Positions 16,813 to 25,614 of a stretch of 37,091 nucleotides of DNA are shown in pieces (the stretch's first letter is position 1; every line of letters starts with the position of its first letter). The translations under genes were made by a program, and so were the position numbers. A model generated the notes under the pieces. It ran no database searches. It was not told the DNA's origin and saw only the letters and a list, made by a program, of their open reading frames with translations. The DNA comes from an uncultured delta proteobacterium (lineage in GTDB: Bacteria; Myxococcota_A; UBA9160; JAFDET01): the NCBI GenBank assembly GCA_947260035.1, contig CAMYOO010000017.1, positions 1-37,091 on the forward strand. Direction: 5' to 3'.

Positions 16813-17619
16813 TCAGGCTGGCGTCACGTCGTCGAGGAAGCGTCGGATGCGCTCGAAGTACGGTTTTCCGCCGACCTCGACCGTGTCGTTGTGGCCGGCG
16901 CCGCGCAGGGTCTCGAAGTTCTTGGGTTCCGGCGCCTGCTCGAAGAGCTGCCGGCCCAGCTCGTAGGGGACGATGGTGTCCCGGTCGCCGTGGAAGAAGA
17001 GCAGCGGGCAGCGCAGCTCGCCGACCTTGGACGCCGAGTCGAAGCGTCGACCCAGGACGCCGGCCAGCGGTCCGAAGGAGGCGCGCGCCACATCGGTGAT
17101 GGAGGTGAAGGTGCTCTCCAGGATCAGCCCGGCGAGCGCGCGGCCGCGCGCCAGGTCCACCGCCACGCCGCCTCCCAGGGAGCGGCCGAACACCACCACC
17201 CGCTCCTCCGGGACTCCGCGTTCGTCGGTCAGGTGGGCCAGGGCCGCGCGCGCATCGGCGTAGACGCCGCGCTCGCTGGGGCGCCCATCGCTGCGCCCGT
17301 ACCCCCGGTAGTCCGCCAGCAGCACGTGGGCGTCCAGGGCCGCGAGCTGGGCGGCGTTGGGCAGGCGGTGGGAGGCGTTGCCCGCGTTCCCGTGCAGGAA
17401 GAGGATGGCGCGCGTCGCACCCGGCGCCGGCAGCCAGAAGGCGTGTACGCGGACGCCGTCCTCCGTGTGCACGAAGACCTCTTCGCCCGCGATGCCAAGC
17501 TGCTCGGGGGTGATGTCCACACCCGGCGTCGGCTGAAAGATCACGCGGTCGGCGAGGGACATGGGCAGGCCAATCAGGACGGCGACGCCCGCGGCGAGTG
17601 CCGCGAGAAGCGCCTTCAC
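16813..17619 (-). CDS. Membrane-anchored alpha/beta hydrolase (BEM46/ABHD13-like)
   Basis: GTG 17619 overlaps the sufT stop (GTGA), fixing the start. The N-terminus (VKALLAALAAGVAVLIGLP) is a signal anchor, followed by the BEM46/ABHD13-type lead RVIFQPTP. The fold motifs are AILFLHGNAGNASHR (oxyanion HGN), YRGYGRSDG, the nucleophile GRSLGGG, the acid in FHGDRDTIVP and histidine in GAGHND. The protein (268 aa) likely faces the periplasm. BEM46-like hydrolases have poorly known lipid or ester substrates. Its tight coupling to suf genes is unexpected and may simply be polycistronic packing. Confidence 0.87.
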   Translation of the reverse strand: MKALLAALAAGVAVLIGLPMSLADRVIFQPTPGVDITPEQLGIAGEEVFVHTEDGVRVHAFWLPAPGATRAILFLHGNAGNASHRLPNAAQLAALDAHVLLADYRGYGRSDGRPSERGVYADARAALAHLTDERGVPEERVVVFGRSLGGGVAVDLARGRALAGLILESTFTSITDVARASFGPLAGVLGRRFDSASKVGELRCPLLFFHGDRDTIVPYELGRQLFEQAPEPKNFETLRGAGHNDTVEVGGKPYFERIRRFLDDVTPA

Positions 17620-17930
17620 AGCATCCCGAGCTCGAGCTTGGCCGCCTCGGTCATCTTGTCCGGGTCCCAGGGAGGATCCCAGGTGACCTCGACCCGGGCC
17701 TCGCTGACGCCTTCCACGGTGCGCACCTTGGCCTCCACTTCCGGAGGCAGCGACTCGGCCACCGGACACATGGGCGACGTCAGGGTCATGGTCACGTTGA
17801 CGTTGCCGCCATCCTCGACGGCCACGTCGTAGATCAGGCCCAGCTCCCAGATGTCCACGGGGATCTCCGGGTCGTAGCAGGTCTTGATCATCTCGATGAC
17901 GCTCTCGCGCAGTCCGGTCGCTTCACTCAT
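17616..17930 (-). CDS. sufT: SufT/MIP18-family (DUF59) Fe-S assembly factor
   Basis: This 104-residue protein has the DUF59 core: CYDPEIPVDIWELGLIYDV, then TMTLTSPMCPVAESLPPEV with the conserved Cys of the family, and WDPPWDPDKM near the C-terminus. MIP18-family proteins help mature Fe-S proteins, often by passing clusters to targets. It starts 3 nt after sufU and its end overlaps the hydrolase start, so it is clearly within the suf operon. Confidence 0.92.
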   Translation of the reverse strand: MSEATGLRESVIEMIKTCYDPEIPVDIWELGLIYDVAVEDGGNVNVTMTLTSPMCPVAESLPPEVEAKVRTVEGVSEARVEVTWDPPWDPDKMTEAAKLELGML

Positions 17931-17933
17931 GGT

Positions 17934-18383
17934 CTACTCCGTGGTCACGACGTCGCCGCCGCCCAGCGCCGAGTGCAGGGTGTGCCATGCCAGCGTCGCG
18001 CACTTCACGCGCATGGGGTATTCGCGAACGCCCTCGAAGACGGCCAGCTTGCCCAGCGCGCTCGAGTCCGCCGGCTGTGTCGCCGGAGCCGTGGCAAGAT
18101 CGTGGAACGCGCCGAAGAGCTTCTCGACCTCTTCCAGGCTGCGCCCCTTCACGGCCTCGGTCATCAGGGAGGCCGAGGCCTGGGAGATCGCGCAGCCGGT
18201 GCCCTCGAAGCCGGCCGCGGTCACGACGCCGTCTTCGACGACGGCATAGACCGTGATCTTGTCGCCGCAGAGCGGATTGTCGCCGTGAGCCTCGCGGTTG
18301 GCGCCCTCGGGCCGCTTGGCGTTCCGCGGGCTCTTGTTGTGGTCGAGAATCACGGTCTGGTAGAGCTCACGCAGGTCCGACAT
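17934..18383 (-). CDS. sufU: SufU sulfur-transfer/scaffold protein
   Basis: The product of 149 residues belongs to the IscU/SufU family. It accepts persulfide sulfur from SufS. Ligands expected to bind zinc are all visible: Cys39 and Asp41 in NPLCGD, Cys64 in GTGCAIS and Cys128 in RVKCATL. An insertion between residues 85 and 115 distinguishes SufU from IscU. ATG 18383 overlaps the sufS stop. Presence of SufU here rather than SufE suggests a SufU-type sulfur relay. Confidence 0.95.
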   Translation of the reverse strand: MSDLRELYQTVILDHNKSPRNAKRPEGANREAHGDNPLCGDKITVYAVVEDGVVTAAGFEGTGCAISQASASLMTEAVKGRSLEEVEKLFGAFHDLATAPATQPADSSALGKLAVFEGVREYPMRVKCATLAWHTLHSALGGGDVVTTE

Positions 18384-19603
18384 CAGGCGAACATCTCCCG
18401 AACGACGCTCAGGCCTCGGGCCAGGGCGTCCAGATCTTCGCGGGTGTTGTAGAGGCCCAGCGACGCCCGCACCGTGGCCGGCACGCCGTAGCGGTCCATG
18501 ACCGGCTGGGCGCAGTGGTGCCCGGCGCGCACGGCGATGCCTTCGCGGTCGAGAATGGTTCCCACGTCGTGGGGGTGGATTCCGTCCAGCACGAAGGACA
18601 GCACGCCGGCCTTGCGCCGGGCGGTGCCGATCAGCTCGATGCCGCCCAGGCGCGTCAGCAGGTCCGTGCCGTAGGCCAGCAGCTCGGCCTCGTAGGCGGC
18701 GATTGCGTCCAGGCCCAGCGCCTCCACGTACTGAAGCGCAGCGCCCAGTCCAACGGCGCCGGGCACGTTCGGGGTCCCGGCCTCGAACTTGTACGGCACC
18801 TCGTTGAAGGTGGTCTTCTCGAACGTCACCGAGGCGATCATCTCGCCGCCGCCCTGCCACGGCGGCATGGCCTCCAGGTGCGCCGCGCGCGCCCAGAGGA
18901 CGCCGATCCCCATGGGCGCGTAGACCTTGTGCCCGGAGAAGGCGTAGAAGTCGCAGCCCAGCGAGCCCACGTCCAGCGGCATGTGCGGCAGGGCCTGGGC
19001 GCCGTCCAAGAGGGTCGGGATGCCGCGCTCGCGGGCCAGGTCGATGAAGGTCTCCACCGGATTGACGGTGCCCAGGGCGTTGGAGACGTGAACTGCCGCC
19101 ACCAGGCGCGTGCGGGGCGACAGCAGCTTCTCGTACTCCTCCAGTATGACGTCACCGCGCTCGTCCAGCGGTGCCACCCGCAGGCGCGCGCCCTTCTCCT
19201 GGCACAGCAGCTGCCACGGCACGATGTTGGAGTGGTGCTCCATGCCGGTGACGAGGATCTCGTCGCCCTCGCCTACGTGGACGCGGCCGAAGCTCTGCGC
19301 CACCAGATTGATGGCTTCCGTGGCTCCGCGTACGAAGACGATCTCGCGCGGATCCCCGGCCCCGATGTGGCGCGCCACCACGGTGCGCGCGTCCTCGTAC
19401 GCGCGGGTGGCGCGCTCGGCAAGCTGGTAGACCGCGCGGTGCACGTTGGCGTTGTCGCACTCGTAGTAGCGCGACACCGCGTCGATCACCTGGCGGGGCT
19501 TCTGGGAGGTGGCGGCGCTGTCCAGGTACACCAGCGGCTTGCCGTGCACCTCCTGGTGGAGGATCGGGAAGTCCGCGCGCGCCTTGGCCGCGTCGAAGCT
19601 CAT
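18383..19603 (-). CDS. sufS: Cysteine desulfurase SufS
   Basis: This PLP enzyme takes sulfur from L-cysteine, giving alanine and an enzyme-bound persulfide for cluster building. The 406-residue length matches SufS/CsdA group II desulfurases. PLP is held by Lys226 in FSGHKVYAP. The active cysteine is Cys364 in RAGHHCAQP, the same position number as in E. coli SufS. ATEAIN and MEHHSNIVPW are further group signatures. ATG 19603 overlaps the sufD stop (ATGA). Confidence 0.97.
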   Translation of the reverse strand: MSFDAAKARADFPILHQEVHGKPLVYLDSAATSQKPRQVIDAVSRYYECDNANVHRAVYQLAERATRAYEDARTVVARHIGAGDPREIVFVRGATEAINLVAQSFGRVHVGEGDEILVTGMEHHSNIVPWQLLCQEKGARLRVAPLDERGDVILEEYEKLLSPRTRLVAAVHVSNALGTVNPVETFIDLARERGIPTLLDGAQALPHMPLDVGSLGCDFYAFSGHKVYAPMGIGVLWARAAHLEAMPPWQGGGEMIASVTFEKTTFNEVPYKFEAGTPNVPGAVGLGAALQYVEALGLDAIAAYEAELLAYGTDLLTRLGGIELIGTARRKAGVLSFVLDGIHPHDVGTILDREGIAVRAGHHCAQPVMDRYGVPATVRASLGLYNTREDLDALARGLSVVREMFA

Positions 19604-20849
19604 GCGCCCTCCAGCAGCTCGACCAGCTGCTCCTCGATGCGCACGCGCAACGGTTCGAAGCGCAGGCTCTGCGTCGCTTCGGATACGAAGGCCCGGGTGA
19701 GGAGCCGCCGCGCGTCGTCCTCGGCGATGCCCCGGGCGCGCAGGTAGAAGAGCGCGTCCGCGTCGAGCTGGCCGATGGTGGAGCCGTGGCTGCACTTGAC
19801 GTCGTCCGCGTGGATCTCGAGCTGGGGCTTGGCGTCGATCTCAGTGTTTCGCGAGAGCAGCAGGTTCCTGCTGGACTGCTGGGCGTCGGTCTTCTGGGCG
19901 TCCGGGCGCACGATCACGCGGCCGTGGAAGACGCCCCGGGAATGGTCGTCCAAGACGCCCTTGTAGAGCTCGCGGCTGGTCGTGTGGGGAACGGCGTGGT
20001 CGATGGTGGTGTGGTTGTCCACGTGGCGGTGGCCGGTTCCGAGAAAGATTCCGTAGAGGTCGCACTCGGCGCCCTCTCCCAGCAGCGTGGCCGTGGCGTC
20101 GTTGCGCACCAGGCCGCCGCCCAGGGAGACGGAGTGGCAGGCCAGCCTTGCGTTGCGCTCCAGCCGCGCGTGCAGCGCCGAAATGTGATGGCCGTCCACC
20201 GACTCGCGCTGGAAGCGCACGTGCTCCAGCTCTGCGTCCGGGGCTACGCGGATCTCGGTCACGGCGTTGGTGAAGAAGGCGCCCTCGCCGAAGCTGACGT
20301 AGTCCTCGACCACCGACGCGCGACTGCGCTCGCCGGCCAGCACCAGGATCCGCGGATGCGACTCCGTGGGCTCGGCGCCCGGCTCGGCCAGGAAGACCAG
20401 GTGGATCGGCTCCTCCAGGTCCGCGCCGTCGGGGATTCGCACCACGGCGCCGTCGCGAAGCTCACGCTGGTTCCACGCGGTGAAGGCGCGCTCCTTGGCC
20501 AGGGCCTGCTCGCCCAGCACGCCGCGCAGCGCGTCCGGTTCCTCTTCCAGCACCTGGGCCAGGCTGTGAACGGCCACTTCCGGGGTGCCCACGCGCAGGG
20601 TGGAGAGGTCGGCCGCGAAGTGGCCGTTCACGAAGACGAACAGGCGGCAGGCGAAGACGGGATGGCAGAGCGTCTCCAGCTCCTGACGCGACACACCGTC
20701 GTGCCTTGCGTCGCCGGGCGTCCAGCGGGTCTCGGCGATCGGCGCCACGTTGGTGTAGCGCCAGTCCTCGAGCCGCGTGGTGGGGAGGCCCAGCTCATTG
20801 AGCTGCTCGGCTCCCTGGCGGCGCAGGTCTTCCAGCCAGGCCGCCGCGC

Positions 20850-20853
<4 letters not shown>
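19600..20853 (-). CDS. sufD: SufD, Fe-S scaffold subunit
   Basis: SufD joins SufB and the ATPase SufC in the SufBCD scaffold where new clusters are assembled. The 417-residue product has the family's N-terminal RLEDWRYTN, a beta-helix core and the C-terminal part with ADDVKCSHGSTIGQLD and FYLRARGI. GTG 20853 overlaps the sufC stop (GTGA), so a less common start codon is likely real here. It is followed by sufS in the usual order. Confidence 0.95.
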
Positions 20854-21611
<758 letters not shown>

Positions 21612-21614
21612 GGG

Positions 21615-23060
21615 TCAGCCCACGCTTCCTTCCAGGCTCACGCCCAGGAGCTTCTGCGCCTCCACGGCGAACTCCATGGGCAGCTCGCGCAGCACCTCCT
21701 TGCAGAAGCCGTTGACGATCATCGAGACCGCATCCTCCTCGGAGATGCCGCGCTGGCGGCAGTAGAAGAGCTGGTCCTCGCCGATCTTCGAGGTGGTGGC
21801 CTCGTGCTCCACGGTGGAGGCTGGGTTCTTCACTTCCAGGTAGGGGAAGGTGTGGGCGCCGCAGCGGTCGCCGAGCAGCAGCGAGTCGCACTGGCTGTAG
21901 TTGCGTGCGCCGTCGGCCTTCGGCTGCACGCGCACCAGACCGCGGTAGGTGTTCTGGCCGAACCCGGCCGAGATCCCCTTGGAGATGATCGTCGAGCTGG
22001 TGTTCTTGCCCATGTGGATCATCTTGGTGCCGGTGTCCGCCTGCTGGTGGTTGGCGGTGAGGGCGACCGAGTAGAACTCGCCCACCGAATCGTCGCCCTG
22101 CAGCAGGCAGCTCGGGTACTTCCAGGTGATGGCCGAGCCCGTCTCTACCTGGGTCCAGGAGATTTTCGAGCGCTTGCCGCGACAGGCGCCGCGCTTGGTG
22201 ACGAAGTTGTAGATCCCGCCCACTCCGTCCTTGTCGCCCGGGTACCAGTTCTGGACCGTGGAGTACTTGATCTGCGCGTCGTCCAGGGCCACCAGCTCCA
22301 CTACGGCGGCGTGAAGCTGGTTTTCGTCGCGCATGGGAGCGGTGCAGCCCTCCAGGTAGGAGACATAGGCTCCCTCGTCTGCGATCAGCAGGGTGCGCTC
22401 GAACTGGCCGGTGTTGGCGGCGTTGATCCGGAAGTACGTGGACAGTTCCATGGGGCAACGCACGCCCTTCGGGATGTAGGCAAACGATCCGTCGCTGAAG
22501 ACGGCGGAGTTGAGGCAGGCGAAGAAGTTGTCGCCGGCGGGGACCACCGAGCCCAGGTACTTCTTCACCAGCTCCGGCGCCTTGTGCACTGCCTCGGAGA
22601 ACGAGCAGAAGATGATCCCCTGCTTCTCCAGCTCTGCCCGGAAGGTGGTGGCCACGGACACGCTGTCGAAGACCGCGTCCACGGCCACGTTGGCCAGGTG
22701 CTTCTGCTCCTCCAGCGGGATGCCGAGCTTGTCGTAGGTCTCCAGGAGCTCCGGGTCCACCTCGTCCAGGCTGCCGAGCTTCTCCTTGGGCGCCGCCCAG
22801 TAGGAGATCGCCTGGTAGTCGATCTTCGGGTAGTCCACGCGGGCCCAGGTGGGCTCGGTGGCCTCGGCGGCCAGCTCCTGGAAGCGCTTCAGCGCCTTGA
22901 GCCGCCACTCCAGCAGCCACTCGGGCTCGTTCTTCTTCGCCGAGATGAAGCGGACCGTGTCCTCGCTGAGCCCGGGCGGCAGGCTCTCCTGCTCAATGTC
23001 CGTGACGAAGCCGTACTCGTAGTCGCGGTTGGCGAAGCTCTCGGCGGTCTGGTCGGACAT
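21615..23060 (-). CDS. sufB: SufB, Fe-S scaffold subunit
   Basis: SufB is the core scaffold on which clusters form. The protein has 481 residues, normal for the family. It starts at ATG 23060 two nt after the regulator's stop; the frame runs on upstream but that region encodes the Rrf2 protein in another frame. Recognisable parts are [30 protein letters not shown], a long beta-helix, and the C-terminal [20 protein letters not shown]. The sequence [20 protein letters not shown] is the SufB signature region. Confidence 0.97.
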   Translation of the reverse strand: MSDQTAESFANRDYEYGFVTDIEQESLPPGLSEDTVRFISAKKNEPEWLLEWRLKALKRFQELAAEATEPTWARVDYPKIDYQAISYWAAPKEKLGSLDEVDPELLETYDKLGIPLEEQKHLANVAVDAVFDSVSVATTFRAELEKQGIIFCSFSEAVHKAPELVKKYLGSVVPAGDNFFACLNSAVFSDGSFAYIPKGVRCPMELSTYFRINAANTGQFERTLLIADEGAYVSYLEGCTAPMRDENQLHAAVVELVALDDAQIKYSTVQNWYPGDKDGVGGIYNFVTKRGACRGKRSKISWTQVETGSAITWKYPSCLLQGDDSVGEFYSVALTANHQQADTGTKMIHMGKNTSSTIISKGISAGFGQNTYRGLVRVQPKADGARNYSQCDSLLLGDRCGAHTFPYLEVKNPASTVEHEATTSKIGEDQLFYCRQRGISEEDAVSMIVNGFCKEVLRELPMEFAVEAQKLLGVSLEGSVG

Positions 23061-23062
23061 GG

Positions 23063-23503
23063 CTAGCGGACTCCCAACGCTTCCAGCGGGATCATTTCGG
23101 AGGGGTGGATCAGGTCGGCCAGGGTGACGCGTTCCAGGGTGTCGGTGACGGCGCGGTTGATGCGCTCCCACGGCGTGCGCACGTGGCAGCTCGGCTCGTG
23201 CTCGCAGCTTCCGGGCCCGGTGCCGCACTGGGTCAGGGACACGGGGCCCTCCAGGGCGGCGATGATCTTGGCGACAGGGATCTGCTGCGGCGCGCGGGCC
23301 AGGGAGTAGCCGCCATGGGCGCCGCGATGCGAAACCAGCAAACCCTCGCGGGTCAGGGTCTTGAGAACCTTGGCCACCATGGGCGAGGGAAGCCCGGTCT
23401 CGGCCGCCAGCTCGCGCGCATTGTGGCTGGCGCCGCCCGGATCCCGGGCGAGCTGGGCCATGAGCAGGACCCCGTAATCGGCGAGCTTGGAGAGGCGCAG
23501 CAC
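23063..23503 (-). CDS. Rrf2-family Fe-S regulator of the suf operon
   Basis: This is a 146-residue Rrf2-type winged-helix regulator: [18 protein letters not shown], the recognition region [20 protein letters not shown] and the wing [11 protein letters not shown]. Three cysteines (93, 100, 106) in [14 protein letters not shown] can hold a Fe-S cluster, so the protein probably senses cluster supply, repressing suf when clusters suffice. The start is GTG 23503. It is the first gene of the operon, two nt before sufB, and presumably controls itself through the palindromes upstream. Confidence 0.93.
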   Translation of the reverse strand: MLRLSKLADYGVLLMAQLARDPGGASHNARELAAETGLPSPMVAKVLKTLTREGLLVSHRGAHGGYSLARAPQQIPVAKIIAALEGPVSLTQCGTGPGSCEHEPSCHVRTPWERINRAVTDTLERVTLADLIHPSEMIPLEALGVR

Positions 23504-23580
23504 GCCGCCGAGGTTAGAGGACCAATCCGGTCCTGTAAATAGAGGACCGATTTGGTTCGGATTAAGGATAATCCAACAAT
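23504..23580 (-). promoter_or_regulatory. Candidate promoter/operator region of the suf operon
   Basis: The stretch in front of the regulator is AT-richer than its surroundings. It holds three palindromes: GGACC-N5-GGTCC (23519-23533), GGACC-N5-GGTTC (23544-23558) and GGATTA-N4-TAATCC (23559-23574). The first two are 25 bp apart and lie in the longer direct repeat AGAGGACC-N3. I could not place -35/-10 boxes with certainty; TATTTA (minus strand, around 23536-23541) is a possible -10. Binding by the Rrf2 protein is inference. Confidence 0.55.
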
Positions 23581-23622
23581 TTCAGTGAGTTATGGGCTGG
23601 ATGGCGCGCCTGGAAGCCGGGG

Positions 23623-23976
23623 ATGTCGAAGGCCAGCCGCAGTCCGCCGCCTGCGGTGACGATGGTCTTGGCCTCCGACGGGACCTTCATCGCCGGAATG
23701 ATCGCGGCCACCTGGAACGACACGGGCATCGCCGGGATCAATCCCAAGGCCAAGCTCATGATCCTCGAGGCGGCCCACAACTTCGGCCGCGCCCGGCTCG
23801 AGATCGGCAAGCCGGTGCGCGATGGCGTGCTGGGTGAGATCCCGGCGGCAGAGTTCGCGGGCTCCGCCGAGTGGCAGATCCGGCTCACCACCGAGCACCG
23901 CAACGGCCGCAGCCGCGAAGCCCGCTTCGAACTGGACCTGGACGGACCAAGTAAGGGGACGGTCCTTGGAAACTAA
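23623..23976 (+). CDS. Unknown small protein whose C-terminus is read from a palindromic repeat
   Basis: I do not recognise this 117-residue product. Third-position G/C is very high along this frame, which supports coding on the plus strand over the overlapping minus frames. Residues 20-45 (SDGTFIAGMIAATWNDTGIA followed by GINPKAKLM) look like the histidine box of S8 proteases, but Asp replaces His and the rest does not fit that family. The C-terminal half has alternating hydrophobic residues suited to beta strands. The last residues, SKGTVLGN, come from the palindromic repeat. The frame stays close to the suf promoter on the other strand, so the two may share a divergent control region. Confidence 0.45.
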   Translation: MSKASRSPPPAVTMVLASDGTFIAGMIAATWNDTGIAGINPKAKLMILEAAHNFGRARLEIGKPVRDGVLGEIPAAEFAGSAEWQIRLTTEHRNGRSREARFELDLDGPSKGTVLGN

Positions 23977-24018
23977 GTTGCCTGCAGCAACTCAGTTTCC
24001 AAGGATCGTCCCCTTACT
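23950..24018. repeat. REP-like hairpin, 32-bp arms with two mismatches
   Basis: Arms 23950-23981 and 23987-24018 are reverse complements except at two positions, with a 5-nt loop. The core reads AAGGGGACGGTCC, a diverged version of the GGGACAGTCCC core elsewhere in the window. It spans the ends of two convergent genes and encodes both their C-terminal tails (SKGTVLGN on plus, SKGTILGN on minus). Confidence 0.88.
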
Positions 24019-25536
24019 CAGTCCGTCGGATTCGAGCTGCTCGATGGCGGTGTCCAGCTTGCGCTCGAGTCGCTCCATGTACTCGGACATGGCCATGTGG
24101 GTTACGGCGAAGGAGCAGGCCTCCTTGAAGGCCTGGGGCCGCCGGAGCAGCGCTTCCAGCATCAGCCGCAGCGTGAAGCGCGCGCGGGCGGGACCGGCGC
24201 GGAAGACGGTCTGGCGCAGAACCCGCCACAGCAGCACCAGGTCCTTGGCCGTGATGTGGCCGCGGTTGACCTGGGGGCCCCGGTGCATCAGGAACTCCAG
24301 GGTGCGCTTGCGGTAGTTGTCGAAGTCGTAGAGCTCGCGGATCAGCCAGCGGTAACCGCGGTACAGGTCCAGGCGGCTCATGCTCTTGGGCACGATGTTC
24401 GAGAATACGAACTGGTCGCCGGTGCTCTCCGCCAGCAGGCGGCCTTCCTTCTCCACTCGCTCGTGGAGCGGCGTCTTGGGCATGGCCTGCAGCAGGCCGG
24501 TCATGGAGACGGGGATGCGCGCTTCCTGGATGAAGCGCAGCTGCTCTTCGAAGATGGCCACGTCGTCATGGTCGAAGCCCACGATCATGCCCGCCTGCAC
24601 CTGGAGGCCGTAGGACTGGACCTTGCGCACGGCGCCGAGCATGTCGCCGCGCATGTTCTGCTCCTTGAGGCTCTCCTTCAGGGATTCCGGCCGCGGGCTT
24701 TCGATGCCGATGAAGATGGTGGTGAAGTTGGCGTCGTGCAGGAGCTGCAGCAGCTCCTCGTCCTGGGCGACGTTGAGCGAGACCTCGGTCTGGAAGGCGA
24801 TGGGGTAGCCGTGATCGCGGTTCCACGCGGCCATCTCGCGCAGCAGCTTCTTGGCGAGGTTCCGGTTGCCGATGAAGTTGTCGTCCACCAGGAAGACCTG
24901 GCGCCCACCCAGGCGGTGGACCTCGTCGACCTCGCGCATGACCTGGTCCACGTCCTTGACCCGCGGGCGGCGTCCGTAGACCACGATGATGTCGCAGAAC
25001 TCGCAGCGGAACGGGCAGCCGCGCGCAAACTGTATGGTGGCGGCGTGGTAGCGATCCAGCTTGAGCAGATCGAAGCGCGGCATGGGCGAGATGCTCATGT
25101 CGGGCTTCTCTTCGGGCCGGTACTCGGGCTTCCACGAGCCGGCTTCGAAGTCGCGCAGGAAGACGGGCCAGGTCTCCTCGGCCTCGTCCACGAAGAGCAC
25201 GTCACAGCGGCCGCGAAGCTCCTCGGGGCACAGCGAGGCGTAGGGGCCACCGACCACCACGAAGCGCCCCCGGGAGCGGAACTCCTGGATGATCTGGAGC
25301 ATGCGCTCCCTGTGCACGATGTACCCGGTTACGCCCACGATGTCGGCTTCAGCGTCGAAGTCGATCTCCTCGACGTTCTCGTCCACCAGCACGATCTCAT
25401 GCTCGCCGGACGTCATTCCCGCCACCGTGGGCATGGAGAGGTTGGGGAAGACGCACTGCTTCCCGATCACGGGGAGGATCGAGTCGTAGGTCCAGAAGCT
25501 CTCTGGATTGCGGGGGGTGACCAGGAGAATCCGCAT
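23992..25536 (-). CDS. B12-binding-type radical SAM protein (DUF4070/HpnP-like family)
   Basis: The protein has 514 residues. The N-terminal 120 form a B12-binding-like Rossmann domain (MRILLVTPRNPESFW, VVVGGPYASLCPEEL), without the DxHxxG cobalamin motif. The radical SAM cluster ligands are Cys174, Cys178 and Cys181 in GCPFRCEFC. The remaining TIM-barrel part (FLVDDNFIGNRNLAKKLL, MIVGFDHDD, AMPKTPLHERVEKEG) and helical C-terminus agree with the DUF4070 group, which includes HpnP, a hopanoid C-2 methylase. The substrate here is unknown. It lies 78 nt after the LuxC-like gene on the same strand and may share its operon. The final SKGTILGN is repeat-derived. Confidence 0.87.
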   Translation of the reverse strand: MRILLVTPRNPESFWTYDSILPVIGKQCVFPNLSMPTVAGMTSGEHEIVLVDENVEEIDFDAEADIVGVTGYIVHRERMLQIIQEFRSRGRFVVVGGPYASLCPEELRGRCDVLFVDEAEETWPVFLRDFEAGSWKPEYRPEEKPDMSISPMPRFDLLKLDRYHAATIQFARGCPFRCEFCDIIVVYGRRPRVKDVDQVMREVDEVHRLGGRQVFLVDDNFIGNRNLAKKLLREMAAWNRDHGYPIAFQTEVSLNVAQDEELLQLLHDANFTTIFIGIESPRPESLKESLKEQNMRGDMLGAVRKVQSYGLQVQAGMIVGFDHDDVAIFEEQLRFIQEARIPVSMTGLLQAMPKTPLHERVEKEGRLLAESTGDQFVFSNIVPKSMSRLDLYRGYRWLIRELYDFDNYRKRTLEFLMHRGPQVNRGHITAKDLVLLWRVLRQTVFRAGPARARFTLRLMLEALLRRPQAFKEACSFAVTHMAMSEYMERLERKLDTAIEQLESDGLSKGTILGN

Positions 25537-25614
25537 GGGACCCAGTATGGCCCACTCCCGACCCGTGCCATGGAAAAGTCCTGCGAAAAGACGCCCCAGT
25601 CGTGGCGCGTTGCG

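Noticed and set aside
23562-23903. Minus-strand 113-codon frame in the suf leader region
   Set aside because: It overlaps the plus-strand frame that has stronger third-position G/C bias, and it runs into the putative operator region.
25580-25614. A terminator between the LuxC-like and radical SAM genes
   Set aside because: A CGCC/GGCG stem followed by TCTTTT is only four pairs long; it does not convincingly separate the two genes into different transcripts.
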